In this document: positions 22,041-31,333 of the stretch, piece after piece
Position numbering within the stretch: the stretch's first letter is position 1
Layout: each line of letters opens with the position of its first letter
Origin: Blastocladiella emersonii ATCC 22665
Taxonomy: Eukaryota > Blastocladiomycota > Blastocladiomycetes > Blastocladiales > Blastocladiaceae
Assembly (NCBI GenBank): GCA_025594325.1
Contig: JANHCV010000002.1
Location: 992,001-1,056,000 of the forward strand
Reading direction: 5' to 3'
DNA length: 64,000 nucleotides
Position numbers and translations under genes: made by a program
The notes under the pieces: generated by a model
Told to the model about the DNA's origin: nothing
What the model saw: only the letters and a program-made list of their open reading frames with translations
Database searches by the model: none

Positions 22041-25000
22041 ATGTCGTCGCTGTCGCTCGCCTCGCCCATCCCGGTCCTCGCCGACGAAACGGTCGCTGGG
22101 TCCTTGGCCGCAGTCACGTCCCCGCGGCCGCCGCTGCCGCTGCTCTCCCTCCATCATGAACCGCCGCCTCCGCCACCGTTTCCCCTTCGCCAGTCCTCGG
22201 TCCACCCACTCGCGCTACAAGAAGACTGCACCGGCTTCGCCTCGTCCGTGTCTGCATCGGCGGCTTCTGTGTCTGGCGGATCCATCTCTCCACCTGCGCT
22301 CCGACTCTCCTCCTCCTCGGCCACGGCCACGTCGACGGCCACCACCACCTGCGCGACGCTGACGCTCCCGCTGGCCCTCTCGCCCTCCATCTTCAACACG
22401 CGCTACACCTGCGTGTCCCCCGTCGCCACCGTCGTCGTCGCGCCCTCGGCCGTCTCCTCCGGTCCTTCTGCTGCGGCTCCCGAGGCCACGGACGCACCCT
22501 CGATCTCGGATCATCTCGCAGGTACCAATCTCTCGCGCTCTGTGCTCCTCGTCGCCCTCGCTCCTCCTCCCGCTCCCGTCGTCGCGCACCGCGGCCTCGC
22601 CGTCGCTCAAATGTGCCCTGCTCCCCCTCGCCTCCCCGGCGTCGCAGGCTCTTGACTCGGTTTGAGGCGCGTCCCCGCTTCTCCCCTTCACCTCTCCTTC
22701 ATCATCGCCATCACTGGCAGTGCCTGGGCGTCGTCGCCGACCTGTCTGCCTCACTGTCGCGACACCCCGCCCCCACACCACGTCGCGCGTCGCGTCGAAA
22801 CGAGCTTATCACTGACTCGAAACCTCCCCGCCCGTGCCGCTCGCGTTCCCTCGTGGTCGCCGCGCCCCATCAACTCGAAACGCAGCCGGTCCCATTTCGG
22901 GTCTGCCGACGCCCGCCGAGCAGTGGTCCGCGACCTCGTCCATTGTTCCCGCGCCGCAGCCGGATCAGCCGCTGCACGCCTCCGCCGCGCACGATCACGG
23001 CCTCCATCACGGCGGCGGCACCGACCTCGATCACCGGTTTTGCCTCCACTCCCACCATCTCGGAGCGCCCGAACAATCGTCGCCGGCGACCTCGGCCCCG
23101 CAGCCACTCGATCATTTTTCCGCCGTACCGACCGCGCCACCGACGCCACTCGCCTCGCTCCACCACGACGACGCGCTCCACGCCCTCGGCGACCTGCACT
23201 ACCTGGCCTCGACCGTGTTTGACGTCGTCGACCTCTCGGCCGCCATGGGTCCCGCGCCTGCCTCCGCTGCCGCCTCGGCCTCGTCGCCGTACCCCGTCTC
23301 CGACGTGTCGTTCGCGCCCAACGAGTCGGCCGCGCTCATGCACCAGCACCCGCAACACCACTACTCGTCCGACTTTTCGCAGTCGTCGTCGTCCGACTAC
23401 TCGGCCGATCGCATGCTGCCCGCCATGGTCTTGCCGTCGGACCAGTACGACGCGCCGCACCCCCGGCCGCTCTCCTCCTCGTCGACCAGCAACAACAACA
23501 ACCATCTCCCGCATCAGCCATCGCTCCTCAGCCAGGCCCTCGAACTGGCGACCGCCTCGGACCACCACCACCACCACGCGCCGCCGTCCTACGCCTCCTC
23601 CTCCTCGTCGTCCTCGCAATACCCATTCCCGTCGGCCTCGGCCGAGACCGAGCAGCCCGACCAGCACCAGCAGCACTTCCACCATCCTCACCACGCTCAG
23701 CCGTACCACAACCACCACCATCACCACCACCAGTCGTACTCGCAGTACCCGGACCCGCACCCGTCGTCGCACCTGCACCACCACGCGACGGCCCCGCCGA
23801 GCCCCGACTACATGCAGATCTACAGCCAGGCGGCCGCGGCTGCCGCAGCCGTTGCGGCGGCCAACATGTCGGCGACAGCGTCCGCGTCGGCGTCGCCCGC
23901 GCTGCACTCGGGCGTCGCGCCGTCGTCGTCGTACCTCGACTTTCTGCCGAGCAACGCCAGCAACACGGCGCACGCGTCGCTGTTCCCCGACACGGGCTCG
24001 TCGGGCTACACGGTGTCGCCGCTGATCGGGCCCGAGCACCACGCGCGGCTCCAGCAGCAGCATGACTCGCAGCAATCATTGTACCACCCCTCCTCTTCTT
24101 CCTCGCAAACCATTCCCGTCCCCGTCTCGGCCGCGTTGACCGCGGCTATCCCGCCCGTGGACCCTGCCAACGCCGACGGTGGCTCGCTGCTCTCTGGTAC
24201 GCTGATTTTTCTCCGCTTCGTGGGTGGGTGACGCGCCTTGACTCACGCGTGCTGCGCCACCACCGCTTCCAGTATCCATGGGCGGCGCCACTTCCAGCCA
24301 CCACCACCACGCCCACCATTTCACGTCGGCGAGCGACGCGTCGTCGATGCCCGGCCTCGCCTCGTCACCCACCACGGTCCTCGCCTTCGCCGACGGCACC
24401 TTCCCGTGCGGCGGCGGCGCGGCGCACGCGTCGCCGAGCCTCGGCCTCCCGCCCGCGCCCGCCAAGAAGCGCAACAGCGACCACCTCGACTACCACCCGG
24501 TCGGCCCCCCCGTGCCCTCGCCGTCGATGCTCCCGTCCGCGTACGCCTCGGGCAACAACGCCGCGTTCGCGGCCGCGCTCGCCGTCGCGCAGTACATGCG
24601 GGGCACGTCGCCAACGACGGCGACCGTCTCGGGCTCGCCGTACGCCGCGACGACGTGGCTTGCGTCGCCGACGCTACCCGCGGCGTACGACCTGACGACC
24701 GTCAGCGACGCGCTGATCGCGTCCGAGACGGGCGGCGCGTCGCCCGGGTCCGCGGCCAAGCGCGCGCGCATCGCGTCCGGGTATGGGAGTAGTGACCGGT
24801 GCGAGATGGTCGTGGTCTCGTCGCCCGCGTCCGTCGCGTCGTCGCCGCTCATTTCGGGGACCGGGTCGACCGGCACGCCGCGCGGGGCCAAGTTCAAGCT
24901 GCACCGGTCCATGTCGTCGCCCAACCCGATCTCGCTCGCGCACCTGCGCCGCGCGAGTATGGTCGCGGTCGCGAACGGCTGCACGGGTGCTGACCTCGCG

Positions 25001-26053
25001 CGGTCGCCGACCGCCGACGGGATCGGCGCGGCCGGCATGATGCGCCAGCGCGTCCACAGCGTGTCGGTCCCGCACTCGCAGCTGTACGCCAACTTTGACA
25101 ACGCGTCGACCGAGTCGCTCCCGCCGCTGCCGTCGCTGCCGTCGCCCATGGCGTTCGCCGACGTCGGTACCGGGCATCACCACCTCGCGCACCAGCACCC
25201 GCACCCGTACCACCAGCACCACCACGCGTCGCCGCAGCTCCACATCCAGCCCATGGCGCCCGGCATGGCGGGTAACCAGGTGGGTCTCGTCGACAGCGGG
25301 CTCGCGCTCTCGGCATCGGGGATCCCGCTGCCCGTGGTCCCGGCGAGCGCGGCTGCCGCCACGGCGCTCCCTGCCGGCCCGTCGTCGGCGACGGCCGTCC
25401 CGGCCCCCGCGCCCGCGTCAACGGCCGACCAGCCCGCGTCAGCATCGACTGTCGCTGCAGCATCAACCGGCGCCGACACGGACGCGCTGGGCGACGGCAC
25501 GGTGCGCGAGCAGCCGCTGCGGTTCCCGGACGACATGTACACGCCGCGGTACGTCCGCTTCGCTGGCGCGGCCAAGGAGGGCCGGTGCGACCACTGCCCG
25601 ACGCCGCGGTGGCTGCAGCTCAAGAACTCGGCCTTTTGGTACCACACGCAGTTCTTCCACGGCATCTCGTCGGTGTCGGGGCAGCCGTTCCGCGACCCCG
25701 TCGAGCGCCGCCGCGTCCACCTCCCGCCGCCGCCGCCGGCCCCGCCCAAGGACGGCAAGGAGAGCAAACCCGCCCGTGCGTCGACGGCCGCCTCGCGCAC
25801 GGTCGAGGAGGGCCGCTGCCACCAGTGTAACGAGTGGGTCCAGCTGTCGTCGTCCAAGCGCCGGTGCGGCGCCGTCGCGTGGTACCGTCACGCACACAAG
25901 TGCCACGTCTACGCGAAGCCGCTCGGCGGGATCCTCATCTCGGGCGCGCCGGTGTCGACCACCACCGGCGGCGGTGCTGCGGGCGACGGTGCCGGCGCGA
26001 GCTCGGGGGCGTCGTCGACCACGGCCGAGCCCGTGCAGCAGCAGCAGCACTAG
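22041..26053 (+). CDS. Transcription regulator with C-terminal Rua1_C (DUF4451) zinc-binding domain
   Basis: Join 22041..22521, 22886..24196, 24273..26053, 1,190 residues. The N-terminal about 990 residues are low-complexity (poly-His, Ser, Pro, Ala, Gln), typical of fungal transcription factors. Residues from about 1,000 carry the Rua1_C signature: FPDDMYTPRYVRFAG, then GRCDHC...WLQLKNSAFWYHTQFFHG (C-x2-C...H...H), then a spacer and GRCHQCNEWVQLSSSKRR...WYRHAHKCHVY (second C-x2-C...H-x3-CH). This paired metal-binding domain is named after Rua1 of Ustilago maydis, which activates glycolipid-synthesis genes, and occurs in many uncharacterised fungal regulators. KKRNSDH near residue 665 could be part of a nuclear signal. 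The first intron (GTACCA...CGCAG, 364 nt) is unusually long for this window, so an extra exon there is possible. The C-terminal domain is certain; upstream exon joins less so. Confidence 0.82.
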
Positions 26054-26645
26054 GACACCCGGTCTCGTCGAGGATGACCCCCACCCGCCTGTAAATATCC
26101 ACCCCACACGTTTGTACCCTCCCCCCTTCCCTTCCTCCTTCGCGTAGTCTCTAGCCATGTAATGCACCCCACTTCTCTCCACCCAAAGTCCGCGAGAATC
26201 TCCATCAGGGACCGCGGGCGGTCGAGTGAGTCGGCGCGAGCTCGCTCGAGCTCAAGTCCGTGCGCCTGATCGAGTCCGTGATGATGATCTTCGCTTTCGA
26301 CGCGACTGGGCGCATTCGACGCACCACCGCATCCCGCTCAAGCTTCTTCGCGCGCGCTTCCATCATGTCACCACATCACTGCACGCGGGGTGGCGCGGCG
26401 CGGTGCGAGCGGAAGGCACGGATGCCGGAACGACGCTGATCCGGTGTGCTCGCACCGCACTGCACTGCTTTGCGGCGGCGTCGGCGCGTGCGCATGTGCG
26501 TCGTTGCACTTGCAGCACGCGAGGGACAGGACAGGAGCGACAGTACGCCTCGCCGGCCGGGCTATAATGCCCGCGCGCGCCCCCGCCGACTTCTCTCGCT
26601 CCCCACCTAACCGACTACCTCCAAAACAACGAATCATCATCAAAT
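26054..26645. other. Intergenic region and promoter of the caspase-fold gene
   Basis: About 590 bases with no supported coding exon. The left part is pyrimidine-rich 3' UTR-like sequence (26090-26200). The right part holds the TATA-like box at 26562 and an A-rich stretch just before the ATG at 26646. Confidence 0.5.
26562..26568 (+). promoter_or_regulatory. TATA-like box of the caspase-fold gene
   Basis: CTATAAT stands alone in G+C-rich sequence 78 bases before the ATG at 26646, a suitable distance for a short 5' UTR. Confidence 0.45.
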
Positions 26646-27878
26646 ATGCCCTCTGTCGCCTATTGCATCGGACTGAACTACAGCGGCTCCGAGAGCCCGC
26701 TGTCGGGTTGCGAGATCGACGCCAACACCATGTCGGGCGTGGCGGCGGGCATGGGCATCGACGAGATCAACACGGTCACGGACCTCGACGAGCCCGTGAC
26801 GCGCGACCAGGTGCTCGCCAGTCTGCGCGAGATGGTCGCCCAGGCCGAGCCTGGAGACTCGCTGCTCTTCTCCTTCTCGGGCCACGGCGGCCAGGTCGCC
26901 GACGCCAACGCCGACGAGACCGACGGCCATGACGAGGCCATCTACTGCAGCGACGGGCCCATCACCGACGACGAGATCCGCGAGATCATGGCCGACCTGC
27001 CCGAGGGCGCCAACATGACCATGGTGTACGACTCCTGCCAGTCGGGCACGATCGTCGACCTCGACTTCAGCGACGCCGACATTGCCGGCAACCTCGTGGT
27101 CCTGTCGTCGTGCACGTCGACCGAGCTGTCGGGCGCCACCGACAACGGTTCGCTCTTCACCAACGCCGTGGCCGAGGTCATGGCCGCCAACCCGGGCGTG
27201 ACGTGGGCCGAGGCCGCCGAGCTCATCGACGCGGCCGACGGCAGCGACACGCAGTTCGCCAACGTGGCGGCCAACCGCGCCGAGCTCCTGTACGAGCCCG
27301 CGTTTGCGCCCGTGACCGAGGCCGCACGCGACCACACCGCCGAGGCCGCCGCGCTCGGCTCGGCCATTGCGACCGAGGACCGCGACGGCGACGGGTACGC
27401 GGAGCGCACGGTCGAGACGCTCGAGGACGGCACCGTGATCGAGTGCGTCGACCTCGACGGCGACGGCGTCGTTGACGTGACGGCCACGCACCACACGGAC
27501 GGCACCACGACGCTCGAGCACGACCAGGACGGCGACGGGTTCGCCGACACGGTCGCCACGTTCGCCGCCGACGGGTCCGTCACCTACGTCGCGGCCGATA
27601 TGCCCGCGTACACGGGCGGCGCCGAGGGCGGCGACGGGTACCTCGAGACGCGCCTCGAGACGTACCCCGACGGGACCCAGTTCATCGGGGTCGACTACGA
27701 CGGCGACGGTGTCCTCGAGACGGGCGCGGATACCAACAACGACGGGCTGATTGACGGCGCCATGGATGTGAATGTCGACGGGACCACGGACCTCACGTAC
27801 CAGATGGATCTCGCGGGCGGCGTCACCGAGCTCGCGGCGATCGCGGATATCGACATTGGCGGCGATGTGTGCTGCTAA
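26646..27878 (+). CDS. Caspase-fold (metacaspase-like) protease with C-terminal DxDxDG calcium-binding loops
   Basis: An intronless gene of 410 residues. The N-terminal half is a C14-type caspase fold: AYCIGLNYSG start, LLFSFSGHGGQ with catalytic His80, and MVYDSCQSGT with catalytic Cys131, followed by a SLFTNAVAEVM segment like the p10 part of metacaspases. There is no Pro/Gln-rich prodomain. From about residue 238 come six loops of the DxDxDG kind (DRDGDG, DLDGDG, DQDGDG, DYDGDG, DTNNDG, DVNVDG) separated by beta-like Thr/Val-rich stretches, resembling EF-hand/dockerin or thrombospondin-3 repeats rather than helical EF-hands. Metacaspases are Ca2+-dependent Arg/Lys proteases, so fused Ca2+ sites suggest direct regulation, but this is inference. 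The protein ends DVCC, a possible lipidation site. The acidic bias, lack of introns and bacterial-looking repeats raise the chance of horizontal origin. Confidence 0.85.
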   Translation: MPSVAYCIGLNYSGSESPLSGCEIDANTMSGVAAGMGIDEINTVTDLDEPVTRDQVLASLREMVAQAEPGDSLLFSFSGHGGQVADANADETDGHDEAIYCSDGPITDDEIREIMADLPEGANMTMVYDSCQSGTIVDLDFSDADIAGNLVVLSSCTSTELSGATDNGSLFTNAVAEVMAANPGVTWAEAAELIDAADGSDTQFANVAANRAELLYEPAFAPVTEAARDHTAEAAALGSAIATEDRDGDGYAERTVETLEDGTVIECVDLDGDGVVDVTATHHTDGTTTLEHDQDGDGFADTVATFAADGSVTYVAADMPAYTGGAEGGDGYLETRLETYPDGTQFIGVDYDGDGVLETGADTNNDGLIDGAMDVNVDGTTDLTYQMDLAGGVTELAAIADIDIGGDVCC

Positions 27879-28004
27879 GTGGTGCGAAGGCGGTTTGTGC
27901 CTTTGTTTGATAGATACTCCTTTCTGCTCCACCTGTGCGGTCCTCATGAGCGACGCGAGCGACCGCAGACGCGTTGTATCAGTACATGTCCCTCCCTCAC
28001 ACGA

Positions 28005-30148
28005 CTACTTGATAATCATCAGGTTCCCCATCGACACGGCCTGCACGCGGCGCAGCGTGCCGTCCTTGAGCTCGAGGTCGTCGACGAGGTTGAGCCCGCC
28101 CGACTCGCTCTTCTTCTTGCCACCGCCGCCGCCGCCCTCGCGCGCCGCCGCAGCCGTCTTGCCCGACTTGACGGCGGCCGCGGCAGCGGCAGCAGCGTCG
28201 CTCTTCCGAATCTCCTCAATGGACGCTGTCGAGCCCGCGCTGAACAGGTCCATGCCGCCCATGCTCTTCGTGGGCCGCGTCCGGCCGAGCGCGGGCGGGG
28301 CAGGACGCCGGCGGCCGTTCGATGGCGGCGGGTTGGCCGGTGGTCGCGGCATCGAGCTTGGCGAGGAGGAACCCGTGGGCTCTTTGCGACCTGGGGCGGG
28401 CGGCGAGGCGGGTTGCTGGTACAGCCGCGACGTCACGGCGTTGGCCTTGCTCGAGATCGGGACCGACTACAAAGAGACGATTAGCGTGCTGATGAAGCAA
28501 TGGCGACGGTGGCCGTACCGATGACAAAACAGGTGCCGGTATTGCTGCGCTGATGGGCCCGTTGGCCGGGTCGGCGGCGGCCGCGGCCTGCTGCTCGCGG
28601 ATCATGGCCAGCTTGCGCTGGTTGATGGCGTCCATGCGCGCCTTGAACGCGTCCGTGTAGTTGTCCGGGTTGGTCAGCCGTGACGTGACGTTCTTGGCCT
28701 TTTCCTAAACGTTCGAGAAGTGAGCCTCCAAGTCGCGCGACCCGACACTGCCGCGACCGTACCCGCTTCTCGGCCTCCATGGACTCCATGTACGCGGTGC
28801 TGATCGGCGCGACAGTCCCCAACGAGTCCTGCCGCCTCGCCGTGCCGCCCGGCCGCGCGGACACGATGCTCGCGCGGCGGAACGCCTCGCCCGCCTTGCC
28901 GTCAATCGACGGGAGCCCCGACGCCGGCAGCACGGGTGCGCGCAGGTTCCGCTCCGCGTCGTGCAGCGCCGCGTCGATTTCGAGGATACAGCTCGTCGGG
29001 TCCACGGCCGCCGCGGCCGCAGCTGCAGCAGCCTCGCGCCTTGTCCCGCCGCCGCCGCTCAGGCTCATCAGGTCCCCGCGCGACCCGCGAGTGCCGGGCC
29101 CACTGCGGAGGTTGGACGTGGACGCCGCCACGGTCGAGGTGAGCGAGCCGCGGCGCGACCCGCCGCCAGCCCCGCCGGTGCCGGTGCTCGAGCTCAGGTT
29201 GTTGGTGCTCCCGCGCAGCTTGGGCGACGAGCCGAGTAGGTTCTGCGAGCTCCCGCGCGCGAGCCGGTTCGACGACGACTTTTGCGGTTGTTGTGCGAGC
29301 GCGCCGGACCCGAGCGCGGCGCCCGTGTTCAGCTGGGTGCGAGATGCGCGGCGAGTACTCGTCGTAGCGGCGGCGGCGGCCTGCGCCCGCGTCGCAATGT
29401 TTCCGCTCGGAGGGCGCACGGGCGCGAGACCCGCCATCGACTTGGACTGCGCCTTGGACTGCGCGAGCGGCACCGAGCTGGTGGTGCTGCCGAACGCGGA
29501 CCGTTCGGGCGGCGGGGTCTGGCCGGGGAGCCGGCGCGAGGGCGCAGCCGGTGCGTTGGGTCGCGCGGGGACGGGGACCTCGCGGTCGCGCACGACTGAG
29601 GCCTGCGTGGTCACGGACGAAGCCGCGGTGGTCGGGCTCGGCTGCAGCGCGGCCATGACGCGGTCGAGCTTGACGATCGCGGGCAGCGGCGCCTGCTTGG
29701 ACCCCGACCCGGGGCGGTTGACCGAGGCGGCGTGCGACATGACGGCAAACGAGTCGCTGCCGCCGTTGAGCATGACGAGCTGCGGCTCGGGCCAGCCCGT
29801 CGACAGCGACGCCGAGTGTAGCCCCGGCTGGCTACTGTGGAGCGACGAGCGAGATCCAGAACTGTTGGACGTATCGTCGGTCATGGTCGACGCGGCGTCG
29901 TCGAGCAGCGAGCCGCTTGAGGAGCACGACGCGAGAAGGTTCATCTGCGAGGCGCGCAACCGCGCCTTGACGGCGATCTTGGAGCCCTCCATGGCGGCCA
30001 GCGGCTTCGGATCGGGCGACTCGCCGTCGCACAAGCCCTCGAGGATCGCGGACTCGTCAAGATTGTTGAGCGCGCTCTCATCGTCGTCGACGGCGGCGTC
30101 GCGCCCGCTTCGTGTCGGGGAGGCCGATGCGGATGCTCGGCTGGACAT
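28005..30148 (-). CDS. Ser/Ala-rich protein with p25-alpha (TPPP)-like motifs, function unknown
   Basis: Complement of 28005..28466, 28519..28704, 28763..30148, 677 residues; introns start GTACGG twice and end TAG. The start is the ATG at 30148 (MSSRASAS...); the frame stays open for a few codons upstream. Residues 1-460 are disordered, rich in Ser, Ala, Gly and Arg. Exon 2 opens KAKNVTSRLTNPDNYTDAFKAR, which recalls the RLTDxxxYTGxHKxRF motif of p25-alpha/TPPP microtubule-bundling proteins (shown in part), followed by a short coiled helix with INQRKLAMIREQQ. Exon 3 begins with a second, shorter copy (ANAVTSRLYQQP) and ends with a Gly/Lys-rich segment and ELKDGTLRRVQAVSMGNLM. A cytoskeletal role is a guess from this motif, and I cannot place the protein in a named family. 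All splice phases agree. Confidence 0.68.
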
Positions 30149-30483
30149 GGTGATGGTGGTGCTGTTCACATTCGTTTTCCTTGTTGGGGAAGAGCAGCGG
30201 GTAGTGGAAACGCCATGTCCATGAGTTCATCAAGTGCGGGACACTATTTTCTCCAGGCACACGCGATAATTTGCAGCCGAGAACGTGCGAGACAGCCGCG
30301 TCTCTGAGACGCGTCCCTGCGCCACATACTGCCGGCGATGGGCGTGGCAGGTTCTCGAACAAGTGGCGCTTCGCCACCACCACCTAACTTCGCCAGTCGC
30401 TCGGGTCCCTGCTCCGCTCGTCTCCCCTCGTTCCTGAATGATAGCTTATGCAGAGAGCGAACCCACCCACTTGACGCAAACAC
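30149..30483. promoter_or_regulatory. Divergent promoter region, p25-alpha-motif gene (left) and AN1 zinc-finger gene (right)
   Basis: 335 bases between two divergent ATGs with no supported exon. It includes a purine-rich TTGTTGGGGAAGAGCAGCGG stretch on the left. No TATA box is clear. Confidence 0.45.
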
Positions 30484-31265
30484 ATGGAACTCCCGCACAT
30501 CGGCAAGCACTGCGGCCTTGCCGGCTGCAACGAGCTGGGTGTGTGTGTGGCCGCTGCCTCGCTTGCCGCTCATCGCTGACTTTAGCCCGCGCGATGGCGT
30601 CAAGACTTTCTCCCGTACACGTGCAACCGGTGTCGCGGCGTCTTCTGGTTCGTGTGCCTCGTGGTGTCATGAATGCAAGCCCTTGTCCCTGACGCTTGTT
30701 CCCCGCCGTAGCCAGGAACACTGGAAGGTTGACGACCACGCGTGCCCGAAGCTGCACGATCCGAGCTACGACCGCATCGTGCCGAGCTGTCCGCTGTGCG
30801 GCCAAGTCGGTGCGCTTCCCACTGCTCCCTCAGCCTCGCCCACCAACGCTCACCCTTAACCCTCACCTAGTCCCCGTCGGCCGCAACGAGGACCCGAACC
30901 GACGCGTCGACGCACACATCGCGTCGGGCTGCCAAGTGACGGCGACCGCGGCTTCGCGCGCCCCGCCGACCTCGAAATGCGCGCTCAAGGGCTGCACCGC
31001 GAAAACCACCGTCCCCGTCGTCTGCAAGGCGTGCCACCTCAAGTTCTGCCTCAAGCACCGCCTCGAGCGCGACCACGACTGCACTCCGCCCCCGCCGCCA
31101 CCACCGCCGAGCGCCGGCGCACGGTTCGGCGCCAAGATGGCGGCCGCTGCGTCGTCGGCTGCTGCGTCGGTGCAGAGCGTGAGCGGAGGTGGTAGCGGCG
31201 CGGGAAGGCGGCCGGGAGCGGGGCCGAAGAAGGGCGGGAAGAAGGGCGACTGCGCGATCATGTAA
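30484..31265 (+). CDS. AN1-type zinc-finger protein of the ZFAND2 (AIRAP/Cuz1) type with C-terminal CaaX box
   Basis: Join 30484..30538, 30605..30647, 30712..30809, 30871..31265, 196 residues. Very short exons rebuild MELPHIGKHCGLAGCNELDF, then LPYTCNRCRGVFCQEHWKVDDHACP: a complete first AN1 finger. DRIVPSCPLCGQVVPV and VDAHIASGC follow exactly as in ZFAND2A/B. A second AN1 finger spans CALKGCTAKTTVPVVCKAC...FCLKHRLERDHDC. ZFAND2/Cuz1 proteins bring proteasome and Cdc48/p97 together during arsenite and other proteotoxic stress. The tail is Gly/Lys-rich and ends GDCAIM, a CaaX farnesylation motif; human ZFAND2B is likewise prenylated and sits at the ER. I see no ubiquitin-interacting motif, which human ZFAND2B has. 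Donor sites (GTGTGT, GTTCGT, GTGCGC) are atypical for this window, but homology fixes every junction. Confidence 0.9.
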
Positions 31266-31333
31266 GCGACGACGGGAGACTCAGTTTTGCATCCAATAGA
31301 CAAGTGACTAGTGTGTATATGCCAACCACCCCA

